This document shows positions 18,418-26,370 of a DNA stretch of 64,000 bases, piece by piece. Source of the DNA: Thiomicrorhabdus sp. Kp2 (GTDB lineage: Bacteria > Pseudomonadota > Gammaproteobacteria > Thiomicrospirales > Thiomicrospiraceae); contig NZ_ARWI01000001.1 in NCBI RefSeq assembly GCF_000478585.1, positions 1 to 64,000 on the forward strand, written 5' to 3'. The notes below the pieces were generated by a model. The model did no database searches. It had not been told where the DNA came from and saw only the letters and a list, made by a program, of their open reading frames with translations. Both the position numbers and the translations under genes were made by a program. The first letter of the stretch is position 1. Every line of letters starts with the position of its first letter.

Positions 18418-20403
18418 TTATTTACCTAGGTGAAGGTATTTTTCAGCGCGATTAATATCTTCAGCCAGTCCACTCAATACCAAATGGTCATCTATTCTCA
18501 GTGTCGTTTCGCCATCTGGGTTGTCGCCACGAACATGTCCGCGTTTAATGGCGTCTACATTCACATTAAAACTATGTAGGTTTAAGTCTTTTAATTTAAT
18601 GCCCACCGCATAAGCAGAACTATTCAATATAACCGTATGAATAATACCGCTCATTACCTGGTGTTGTTCAAGTGGGTTGTCATCTTCTCCAGGGTAGAAG
18701 TTTTCAAGTAGTTTATAGCGTCCTTTACGTGCTTCTCGGGTGGCTCTAATCACTTTACTAGCAGGCTGTCCAAGCATTAGCATTAAGTGAGAAGAGAGCA
18801 TAATGCTTGATTCAAATGTATCGGGGATAACTTCCGTAGCGCCAGCTTCCATCAACTCATTTACGTGTAAATCATCTAAGGTTCTGACCAAGATTGGAAT
18901 TTCTTTATTTATGCGTCGTATGGTCTTTAAAATTTTAATGGCCGAGTGAAAGTCACTGAAGGTAATCATAATGACCTTGGCTTTATCTATGGAGGTTGCG
19001 TGTAAAATTGTCTCTTTAGCCGCATCGCCATAATAAACACGTTCGCCTGCGGCACGTGCTTCGTGAACACGTTTGATATCCATATCTAACGCAATAAACT
19101 CCTGATTAGAGGCATGTAAAAAGCGGCCAACCGTTTGCCCAACACGCCCAAAGCCGCACAAAATGACATGCTCGTTAATGTGTTTGGTGTCTTTTGAGAT
19201 GGTGTGTTCAACTTCATGTTGGTTTGCGGTATAACTACCACTCAATTTCTTGGCGATTTTGCCATTAAACTTCACTAAAAAAGGAGCTATCGACATGCTC
19301 AATACGGCAGAGGTTAATAGAATATTACCAATTTCTTCTGGTAGCAGTTTGTAGGTAAAGGCTAAGGTCATTAACACCAAACCAAACTCGCCCACTTGAG
19401 AGAGCGATAGAGCAATACGTAATGAGACGCCATTTTCTTTATTAAAGACACGTGACACTAAATAGAGTACCGAGCCTTTTACCACAAAAATGGCAAGGGT
19501 TAAGGCTAAGATAACCAGTAGGTTTTCTGATAACACATCAAGGGAAATCAGCATACCTACGGTCACAAAGAAGAGGCCTAATAAGATGTCTTGAAATGGG
19601 CGGATGTCCGATTCGATTTGATGGCGATACTCCGTTTCACTTAACATCATACCCGCTAAAAAAGCCCCTAAAGTCATGGAAAGTCCCATCTCTTCAGTAA
19701 AGGCCGCTGCACCTAATGCAACGGTTAAAACGGCAAGGGTAAAGAGTTCTTGAGATTTGGCTGAGGCGACTTCATGAAAGAGTGGGCGTAATAGGTATTT
19801 GCCAATTAAATGCATAATCACGACTACTAAAACCCCTTTAACAAACGCCATAGTGAGCGCCCAGGTTAGGGCGTTGTCGTCTGAACCACTCATGGCCAGG
19901 GCAGGAATCAAAATAAGCAAAGGTATGGCCATTATGTCTTGAAATATCAATATGCCCACAGTGGCACGTCCGTGCCGTGATTGGATTTCAGACTGTTCGG
20001 TTAACTGTTTGATAACGATAGCGGTTGAGGAGAGTGCAAAAGCACCAGCAATCACAATATTGGTGTTGGAATCTAAACCTGCTAGGTGTCCTAAGAGATA
20101 GACAACCGTGGCAGTAATTAAAACTTGTGCGCTGCCTAAGCCAAATACCTGCTTACGCATGGCGATCATTTGTGCGATTGAGAATTCTAGCCCTATTGCA
20201 AAAAGTAAGAATACAATGCCAAACTCGGCTAAAAGACTAATGGTTTCCTCTTTGGCAATAAAACCGAAGCCATTTGGCCCAACAATAATACCAACAATGA
20301 TGTAGCCTAAAATGGGTGGAAAGTGAAGTCTTCTTGAAACGGATACCGCAATGACGGCGACCGTCAAGAGTAATACTATATTTAAGAGTAGGTGATCGTG
20401 CAC
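18418..20403 (-). CDS. Monovalent cation:proton antiporter-2 (KefB/KefC type)
   Basis: 661 residues. The first 380 residues form about 12 to 13 hydrophobic segments of a CPA2 Na+/H+ or K+/H+ exchanger (GYIIVGIIVGPNGFGF, FLLFAIGLEF, ALSSTAIVIKQL). A cytosolic TrkA-N Rossmann domain follows (VILCGFGRVGQTVGRFL), then a TrkA-C domain with DHLVLSGLAEDI. This is the Kef-type design, in which nucleotide binding gates ion efflux. The start is GTG. It is convergent with pgeF and upstream of nothing in an operon. The ion specificity cannot be told. Confidence 0.92.
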   Translation of the reverse strand: MHDHLLLNIVLLLTVAVIAVSVSRRLHFPPILGYIIVGIIVGPNGFGFIAKEETISLLAEFGIVFLLFAIGLEFSIAQMIAMRKQVFGLGSAQVLITATVVYLLGHLAGLDSNTNIVIAGAFALSSTAIVIKQLTEQSEIQSRHGRATVGILIFQDIMAIPLLILIPALAMSGSDDNALTWALTMAFVKGVLVVVIMHLIGKYLLRPLFHEVASAKSQELFTLAVLTVALGAAAFTEEMGLSMTLGAFLAGMMLSETEYRHQIESDIRPFQDILLGLFFVTVGMLISLDVLSENLLVILALTLAIFVVKGSVLYLVSRVFNKENGVSLRIALSLSQVGEFGLVLMTLAFTYKLLPEEIGNILLTSAVLSMSIAPFLVKFNGKIAKKLSGSYTANQHEVEHTISKDTKHINEHVILCGFGRVGQTVGRFLHASNQEFIALDMDIKRVHEARAAGERVYYGDAAKETILHATSIDKAKVIMITFSDFHSAIKILKTIRRINKEIPILVRTLDDLHVNELMEAGATEVIPDTFESSIMLSSHLMLMLGQPASKVIRATREARKGRYKLLENFYPGEDDNPLEQHQVMSGIIHTVILNSSAYAVGIKLKDLNLHSFNVNVDAIKRGHVRGDNPDGETTLRIDDHLVLSGLAEDINRAEKYLHLGK

Positions 20404-20523
20404 AGTAGGTATCTCATTGAAAAGCGTTTTAATTGTGTGGGGTTTATGTATAGAATTTAAGTACTAACATATTGAATTTTTGCATTTAATTCAATATGTT
20501 TTAATCATTTATATGTGTTTAAA

Positions 20524-21372
20524 TTAACTTCTTGTCATTTTAAAACGCATGGATAAATCAATACAGCGTAAGTGTTTGGTAATCGCACCTGTAGAAATAA
20601 AATCAACATTAGTTTCTGCAAGGGTTTTAAGGTGCTGAATCTCTACATTGCCTGACACTTCAAGTTTTGCTCGGTGATTGACCAATGTTACCGCTTTGTG
20701 CATCATCTCAAGTGTGAAGTTATCTAGCATGATAATATCCGCACCGCCTTCTAACGCCTGTTCAACTTCGTCCAGGTTTTCTGTTTCTACTTCAACGGTT
20801 TTACCAGGGTGTTGAAACTTAGCCAGACCAATCGCTTCAGCAATGCCACCTGCGGCAATAATATGATTTTCTTTCAATAAAATAGCATCATATAAACCAA
20901 TACGATGATTTTGACCACCGCCACACGCTACGGCATACTTTTGTGCTAAGCGTAAGCCTGGTAAAGTTTTACGGGTATCTAATAGTTTGGTTTTGGTATC
21001 CAGTAACGGTTTAACGTATTCAGCTGTAGTGGTGGCTGTACCTGATAGCGTTTGTAAAAAATTCAGTGCTGTTCTTTCAGCGGTCAAAATATTGCGTGCA
21101 GAGCCTTTAATCGTACAAATTAACTGATCAGGTTTAACTTCTTCACCCTCTTCACATAACCACTCTACGGTAAGTTGTTCGTCTACTTGTCTAAAGACTT
21201 CATCAAACCATGGGCGTCCACAAATGAAAGCGGTTTCTCGACAATAGATATTGGCAACGGCTTGTATATTTTCTGGAATCAGCCCCGCGGTTAAATCCCC
21301 CGTTTTAATGTCTTCATCTAAAGCCAGTGATACAGTTTCTTCAATATTCTCAAAATAGTTAATGTCGTTCAT
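20524..21372 (-). CDS. nadC: Nicotinate-nucleotide diphosphorylase (carboxylating)
   Basis: 282 residues. The blocks ALDEDIKTGDLTAGLIP, ILTAERTALNFLQTLSGTAT, LDTRKTLPGLRLAQKYAV, GGGQNHRIGLYDAILLKENH and FISTGAITKH are the NadC signatures for quinolinate and PRPP binding. It converts quinolinate to nicotinic acid mononucleotide in de novo NAD synthesis. It is divergent from ampD with a 121-base gap, an arrangement often seen in gammaproteobacteria. Confidence 0.95.
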   Translation of the reverse strand: MNDINYFENIEETVSLALDEDIKTGDLTAGLIPENIQAVANIYCRETAFICGRPWFDEVFRQVDEQLTVEWLCEEGEEVKPDQLICTIKGSARNILTAERTALNFLQTLSGTATTTAEYVKPLLDTKTKLLDTRKTLPGLRLAQKYAVACGGGQNHRIGLYDAILLKENHIIAAGGIAEAIGLAKFQHPGKTVEVETENLDEVEQALEGGADIIMLDNFTLEMMHKAVTLVNHRAKLEVSGNVEIQHLKTLAETNVDFISTGAITKHLRCIDLSMRFKMTRS

Positions 21373-21493
21373 AGTCGTTTTTTTATTTGTGAGTTAAGGT
21401 GCATTAAATTGCGTATTTTTTATAATGGGCTGTATTATACCGAAATAGCCAATGTGAACTCTACCAATACCCAGAGATTGAAATAAAAAGAAT

Positions 21494-22087
21494 ATGCCAA
21501 TGCCTAAAACAGATTTATACGCAATAAATACTCCTTTAACGGTGGATAAAAAAACGGGGTTAATTGTGGGGGGGGAATATATCCAGAGCCCAAACTTTGA
21601 TAACCGCCCCAATAATGAGTTACCAGGCCTGGTGGTTGTTCACGGAATCAGTTTGCCACCAAATCAATTTGGTGGAGAGGGTATTACCCAGTTATTTACC
21701 AATCAGTTAGACCCTAAAGAACATCCTTATTATGAAGCTATTCAGCATTTAAAAGTCTCTGCACATGCCTTAATACGACGTAATGGTCAAATTATTCAAT
21801 ATGTTCCGTTTCATAAACGAGCTTGGCACGCGGGTGTTTCTGAGTTTGATGGACGTGAACGTTGTAATGATTTTTCGATTGGTATTGAATTAGAGGGTAC
21901 GGATCAAACTTGTTACACCGCTTCTCAGTATCAATCCTTATCGCGTTTGATTAAAGCATTATGGGATTCTTATCCATCGATTAAAAGAGAAAATCTAGCA
22001 GGACACTGTGATATCGCACCTGGTCGGAAAACCGATCCAGGTGAGTATTTTCTCTGGTCTTCTCTTAAACGTTTATTAGAAACCTAA
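21494..22087 (+). CDS. ampD: 1,6-anhydro-N-acetylmuramyl-L-alanine amidase AmpD
   Basis: 197 residues, cytoplasmic (no signal peptide). The amidase_2 domain shows zinc-ligand blocks VVVHGIS, KRAWHAG and AGHCDIAPGRKTDPG, with the AmpD-specific spacing. It cleaves the stem peptide from anhydro-muropeptides during peptidoglycan recycling. Two ATG codons, at 21494 and 21500, are possible; the first is used here. The palindrome at 21622-21633 reads Leu-Pro-Gly-Leu-Val-Val just before the first His ligand. Confidence 0.94.
   Translation: MPMPKTDLYAINTPLTVDKKTGLIVGGEYIQSPNFDNRPNNELPGLVVVHGISLPPNQFGGEGITQLFTNQLDPKEHPYYEAIQHLKVSAHALIRRNGQIIQYVPFHKRAWHAGVSEFDGRERCNDFSIGIELEGTDQTCYTASQYQSLSRLIKALWDSYPSIKRENLAGHCDIAPGRKTDPGEYFLWSSLKRLLET
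21622..21633. repeat. 12-bp iterated palindrome, copy 10 (inside ampD)
   Basis: A perfect copy, read as Pro-Gly-Leu-Val. Confidence 0.9.
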
Positions 22088-22137
22088 TTTATAGAGTTAA
22101 TATTGCAGAACTTACGTTACCTAACTTAGGTTGCGCG

Positions 22138-24150
22138 TTAAATGCCTGTTAGCATCAATCCAATGACATCATTATTGTAGCCATCGCCGTTTTTGTATTC
22201 TCTGTAGCCCGTGCTCACTTTGTAGCCAACAAGGTAGGTGGTGTTATTCCATTGCCATGCAATAGTGTCATTTTCACCGTTTTCTGCTTCCAGTACCTCT
22301 TTAGGCATATTGAGAATGCTCTCTGCTTTGATATCAGGATGGGTCGATGAGATGACTTTTCCATCGCGATCGATGTAGGCACTAAATGTGGTTTTATTGA
22401 TGGCATCGTTTAGGTACTTGGGTTCAGTTTCTTTTAGCATGGCAAAAAACTCAGGTTTAGAGTCAAAAATCAATGCGATACCACCTACATTGGTATTTAA
22501 GTCTTCCCACGCTTTGACTGGCGCATGATAAATATAAGTATATTCATTATCATATAGTTCAGATTTGTGAAATTCTGAAACCGTATAAGATTGAGTATCT
22601 TGCAGTTTTAAACAGCGAGCCGTTTCAGTCGGTCGTGGAAGAGTTGTGCCCACAATATGGTTTTCTGATTCATTAGACACAGCGAGTATTTTGCCTGAAT
22701 TATCATATAAAATAATATTGGTATAAACGGTATACAGGCTATTAATATAAGCGAGTATCTTGGTTAAACGTTTACTCTCTTCAGGTGTAATACTTCCTAT
22801 TTGGTGGTTTTTAGTCAAAATTTGTCTAAAGCTACTGTTTAAAGCCCACCAGCGGCAGTCATTCGCTCTTTCATAAAGGTTTCTGTCCATAACATCAATT
22901 GCCAAAGCCGCACTAAATGACGCTTTAGACTGAATTGTGTCAATCAATACTTGATGAATATGCCTAATGAATCGAGAGAAAATATCCTGAATTTCCAAGC
23001 TAATCACTTGAAAGCGGTCAAGAATAGGCAGGAATGACTTTACCTCTCGTTTTAAAGACATGATTTTGCCGTTTAAAATTACCGTTAATAAGAGGGTGCT
23101 TACCTTAAGGTTTGTCTGTTCTAAATCCTGTAAATAAAGAGGGGATTCTTTAGGGATTTCAATGCCAAGATCTTTTTTATTCTGTTTGTCTTTAAACGCA
23201 TCATTCATTTCAATTTCGGCATAGCCTAACCAGGGCAAACCATAGAAGCCCTGGTACCCATTTGTTTTGGTTGCAAATCTTAATGTATTGCCGTTTCTTA
23301 CGGGTTTTGAATCTTCAGAGAAAGAAGCTGTGAATTGAGTGCCCAAAGATTTTTTGCTGTTGTTTGAAGCGATTACCTTTTGCTCTTTATCAAGTAACAT
23401 TAAGGTATAGCCCGTCTGATTTTCAAGAGCGCGAAAAATGTCTTTCATTTCTTCGTCAAAATTGAAGCTTAGGCATAGCACACCAAGATTCTGTTCCGAT
23501 CCGTTTTCATTGGTTTGTGTGATTTTTTTTGCGTAAATCAGTGAGGATTGGTTCACAAACAAATCGGAGTTACGAAAAACTTCTACATAATCCTCTTTGG
23601 TGTTTAGGGCTTCTTTAATTAAAGGGTCTGATGAGTGGGTAACTGGGTTAGACTTATTTAACTTAGCCTTAATATCACCATTTGGTTTTACTAAAACAAT
23701 ATCATCATATACCGTGTATTTAGCCACATATTCTTGAATACGTTGGTCTATAAAATCATCGTCTTCAGAGGTAATGTTTTCCTTCGCCATAAACTCAATA
23801 AGGTCATCATCGGTCGCTAAAAACCCCACATCAGCGGTTCGTTCAAATAAGTTACGAATTAAAATATCTATAGTGGTTTGAGCCTTCAGCATGATTTCAC
23901 TATTAGCCTGGTTTAAGTAGCGGCCAATCAATTCGTTAATCATAATATCTCTAAGGTTCTGAAACTCTTTTTGAGTTTCAACGATTGAAACTAGCAGCTG
24001 AGAATCAATATTTTCATTATTGATTTTGCCGACCATGCCAACTGTACTCCACCATAAATCTTGGTGTTCAAGCTCTCCAATGTAAGCTTTTACTGCTGGA
24101 AGATAATTAATATAGGATTTATTGTCTAGTGAACTATTTTTTTGAGTCAT
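22138..24150 (-). CDS. Soluble double-Cache sensor-like protein without an output domain
   Basis: 670 residues with no clear signal peptide or membrane segment. Two similar modules are visible. The first has LFERTADVGFLATDDDLIEF (about 115) followed by a Cache-like region (YDDIVLVKPNGDI to LGYAEIEM). The second has NLYERANDCRWWALNSS (about 430) followed by YTNIILYDNSGKILA and SAYIDRDGKVISSTHP. Such FER(T/A)xD-Cache modules are usually input parts of chemotaxis-type proteins. Here the protein ends after the second Cache with no HAMP, MCP signalling, kinase or GGDEF domain. I infer a cytoplasmic ligand sensor acting in trans; the partner is not adjacent. Confidence 0.65.
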   Translation of the reverse strand: MTQKNSSLDNKSYINYLPAVKAYIGELEHQDLWWSTVGMVGKINNENIDSQLLVSIVETQKEFQNLRDIMINELIGRYLNQANSEIMLKAQTTIDILIRNLFERTADVGFLATDDDLIEFMAKENITSEDDDFIDQRIQEYVAKYTVYDDIVLVKPNGDIKAKLNKSNPVTHSSDPLIKEALNTKEDYVEVFRNSDLFVNQSSLIYAKKITQTNENGSEQNLGVLCLSFNFDEEMKDIFRALENQTGYTLMLLDKEQKVIASNNSKKSLGTQFTASFSEDSKPVRNGNTLRFATKTNGYQGFYGLPWLGYAEIEMNDAFKDKQNKKDLGIEIPKESPLYLQDLEQTNLKVSTLLLTVILNGKIMSLKREVKSFLPILDRFQVISLEIQDIFSRFIRHIHQVLIDTIQSKASFSAALAIDVMDRNLYERANDCRWWALNSSFRQILTKNHQIGSITPEESKRLTKILAYINSLYTVYTNIILYDNSGKILAVSNESENHIVGTTLPRPTETARCLKLQDTQSYTVSEFHKSELYDNEYTYIYHAPVKAWEDLNTNVGGIALIFDSKPEFFAMLKETEPKYLNDAINKTTFSAYIDRDGKVISSTHPDIKAESILNMPKEVLEAENGENDTIAWQWNNTTYLVGYKVSTGYREYKNGDGYNNDVIGLMLTGI

Positions 24151-24518
24151 CTTGAAGGCTTTGTCTTATAACGTATGTTTTTGGAAAGGTTTGTAACTTT
24201 TTGTCACGTTATGGCTAAGCAGGTTGTATTCCAGTTTTTGTTATAGGCTGTTTTTTTAGAGAAAAAAAGATTTTTATGCGTGTTTATACTGGTTTTGAGG
24301 GGTTTTACGGTGGTTTATTAGTGGCTTAAAATGAAGGATATGAATATTTTGGATCAGGCATGCACATATTTAAAACATCTTTACCAGTCTGTATAGATAA
24401 AAGGTTTGGTTTTTGAGTTTTAAATTGACCTAGGTTTAAGCGTTAATGGCTATGGTTTCAAAAAAACACTTTAAATGTGATTAAGAATATTTTGTTTTGA
24501 TTGTAATCAAAGCAAGGA
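24151..24518. other. Intergenic region, no feature seen
   Basis: This 368-base AT-rich gap lies between the start of the double-Cache gene and the end of the small Cys-rich gene, both on the - strand. I see no open frame, repeat or convincing terminator. The bases next to 24150 probably hold the promoter of the double-Cache gene. Confidence 0.5.
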
Positions 24519-24731
24519 TTAGGCTATCCACCCAGTCTTTTTTGGTTGTGTGGTGTTTTCTTGTTTAGGGCAAAACTTTAAACAAGGTTCGCCAGAGGTT
24601 TCTAAAACCACATCACTTGGCATTCGTCTTGTTTTAAACGCAAACGCTTTACACCCTCTTGGTGAATTGGCATCCCATGTTATATAAAAATGCTGGCATT
24701 TAAAGCAGTCTATTTGATTAGTTTTATTCAT
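24519..24731 (-). CDS. Small Cys-rich conserved hypothetical protein
   Basis: 70 residues with five Cys: CFKCQHFYITWD, PRGCKAF, and EPCLKFCPK. The block FKTRRMPSDVVLETSGEPC is strongly patterned and resembles a short conserved bacterial family whose function I do not know; some database members carry a doubtful uracil-DNA glycosylase label. The Cys spacing suggests a metal site. It is monocistronic and divergent from flavodoxin. Confidence 0.65.
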   Translation of the reverse strand: MNKTNQIDCFKCQHFYITWDANSPRGCKAFAFKTRRMPSDVVLETSGEPCLKFCPKQENTTQPKKTGWIA

Positions 24732-24966
24732 GTTTCTGTATAAAAATAAGTAAATTCTTAAATAATAGACACTGTGCTATTATGCGATTCTGGTTATAAG
24801 TAGTCGTTATTGAGCATAAACAAAAGTTTGTCTAAATTGTCTTTCGTCAACAAATATTCAACTTTTTACGATTTTACGTTGCTTTACGTTAGCTTTTCTT
24901 AATAATGTAACTAAATAGTTTAAATAACATTCTACTAAAAAATTAAATGTTTAAAAGGGTAATCAA

Positions 24967-25482
24967 ATGAGTAAAGTTGGCCTATTCTACGGAACGGATA
25001 CAGGTAATACAGAACGTGTTGCAGACATGATTAAAGACAAAATTGGTGCAGATATTTGTGAAGTGCACGATATCGCCACAGCCAGTGCTGCTGATTTTGC
25101 CCAGTATGACAATATTATTCTAGGGCAACCAACCTGGTACTACGGTGAACTACAAAGTAGCTGGGATGACTTTTGGGAAGACTTTAAAGGTATCGACTTT
25201 ACAGGTAAAACAGTTGCCTGTTTTGGTCTAGGTGACCAAGCGGACTATTCAGAATATTTTTTAGACGCCATGGGTTTAATGCACGATATCGCTATTGAAA
25301 ATGGCGCAACCCCAGCAGGTTATACCTCAACAGACGGTTTTGAGTTTGATGAATCAAAAGCCATTACTGAAGACGAAGCGTTCTTTGTTGGTTTAGGAAT
25401 CGATGAAGACCAACAACCAGAGCACACTGCTGGCCGTGTTGATGAATGGGTTGACCAAATTAAAGAAGAGTTTGGTATTTAA
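24967..25482 (+). CDS. fldA: Flavodoxin (long chain)
   Basis: 171 residues. The FMN phosphate loop is GTDTGNTE (9-16), the 50s loop is GQPTWYYGELQSSWDDF, and the 90s loop is GLGDQADYSEYFLDAMG. The inserted segment after residue 120 marks a long-chain flavodoxin of the FldA/IsiB type. It is a low-potential one-electron carrier that often replaces ferredoxin under iron limitation. A ribosome site AAAGGG lies upstream. The last two-thirds of the gene is duplicated at 28664-28992, beyond the TonB-dependent receptor gene. Confidence 0.94.
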   Translation: MSKVGLFYGTDTGNTERVADMIKDKIGADICEVHDIATASAADFAQYDNIILGQPTWYYGELQSSWDDFWEDFKGIDFTGKTVACFGLGDQADYSEYFLDAMGLMHDIAIENGATPAGYTSTDGFEFDESKAITEDEAFFVGLGIDEDQQPEHTAGRVDEWVDQIKEEFGI

Positions 25483-25531
25483 AGTTGAAATCTAAAATTT
25501 AAATTATTTGTTTAAATTCTATTTTACTCTA

Positions 25532-25567
25532 AAGCCACTTAGCTATATTGCCTAAGTGGCTTTTTTT
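25532..25567 (+). terminator. Intrinsic terminator of flavodoxin
   Basis: The stem AAGCCACTTAG/CTAAGTGGCTT is followed by seven T. The same CCACTTAG/CTAAGTGG stem recurs in the terminator at 28465-28498. Confidence 0.88.
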
Positions 25568-25755
25568 ATGTGTGTTGTAAATTATTTAACCTATCTATAA
25601 GAAAATCACGGCTTCGCTAAATTTATATAAAATCGACTTGGTAAATAGTAATAAATTTAGGCTGTTACACAACCTATTGTTTAAAAGTATATGGTGGTGT
25701 GAAGTTTAGTAATTATATAAGATATTTTTATTAATACATATTAAAAAACTTTGGT

Positions 25756-26160
25756 ATGATTTCTTTTATGAAAATAAAATCATTTGTTTTTTCGTTAGTT
25801 TTAAGCCTTGTCACGGTTAATGTTTTATCTGTGTCGCATAGTGCTGTGCATTTTTTTCATGCAGACGAAACTCACGAATTGTTAGTCAATGCCTATAATC
25901 AAAGCCAAAACCATACTCATTCTCATGATATTGAGGCTGAAGAAGAGTTGCATAATGAGCATTCTTTTGAACTAGGGGGCTTTTTTTGTGACCTTTTTGA
26001 TGAGGTCGCGCATTCTGCTTTTGTTATTTTTTCTTTTATAGTTGAATTTTTATGGCTTGCAGCCGTCATTCTTTTAACGCCTCTCTTAGTTACCGTTTAT
26101 TCAGCGGCCTTTTATCCTAATTTTTGGGGGCGCGCGCCTCCTGTATTCTCTTCTATTTAA
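25756..26160 (+). CDS. His-rich membrane protein, hypothetical
   Basis: 134 residues. An N-terminal hydrophobic segment (residues 5-28, possible signal anchor) is followed by a His/Glu-rich loop with HFFHADETHE, NHTHSHD and EELHNEHS. A second hydrophobic segment follows (FVIFSFIVEFLWLAAVILLTPLLV). The His pattern suggests binding of zinc, copper or another metal on the periplasmic side. A possible second start is the ATG at 25771. It lies 210 bases upstream of a TonB-dependent receptor on the same strand, which supports a role in metal uptake or sensing. No family is recognised. Confidence 0.62.
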   Translation: MISFMKIKSFVFSLVLSLVTVNVLSVSHSAVHFFHADETHELLVNAYNQSQNHTHSHDIEAEEELHNEHSFELGGFFCDLFDEVAHSAFVIFSFIVEFLWLAAVILLTPLLVTVYSAAFYPNFWGRAPPVFSSI

Positions 26161-26248
26161 AATCCAAATTATAAAGTCGTTTAGCGAATCCTTGTCTTTG
26201 GTTAGTACCAAAAAGATGAGTGTGTTTTGCTGGACTTGAATATTATTT

Positions 26249-26343
26249 GAGAATTTTACTCGAGAGATAAGCTGCATAAAATTAAAGCAAATCATCAAGT
26301 TTTAATCATTTTTATCTGTTCATTTATCTCGTGTAAAACTCTC
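26249..26343. promoter_or_regulatory. Long inverted repeat in the leader of the TonB-dependent receptor
   Basis: GAGAATTTTACTCGAGAGATAA (26249-26270, given here only for its pattern GAGA-TTTTAC-CGAGA-TAA) pairs imperfectly with the complement of 26324-26343. The arms are separated by 53 bases and end 27 bases before the ATG. It could be an mRNA stem-loop or a pair of operator half-sites. Confidence 0.4.
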
Positions 26344-26370
26344 TACTTATAAAGTTGAAGAGAATTAACC

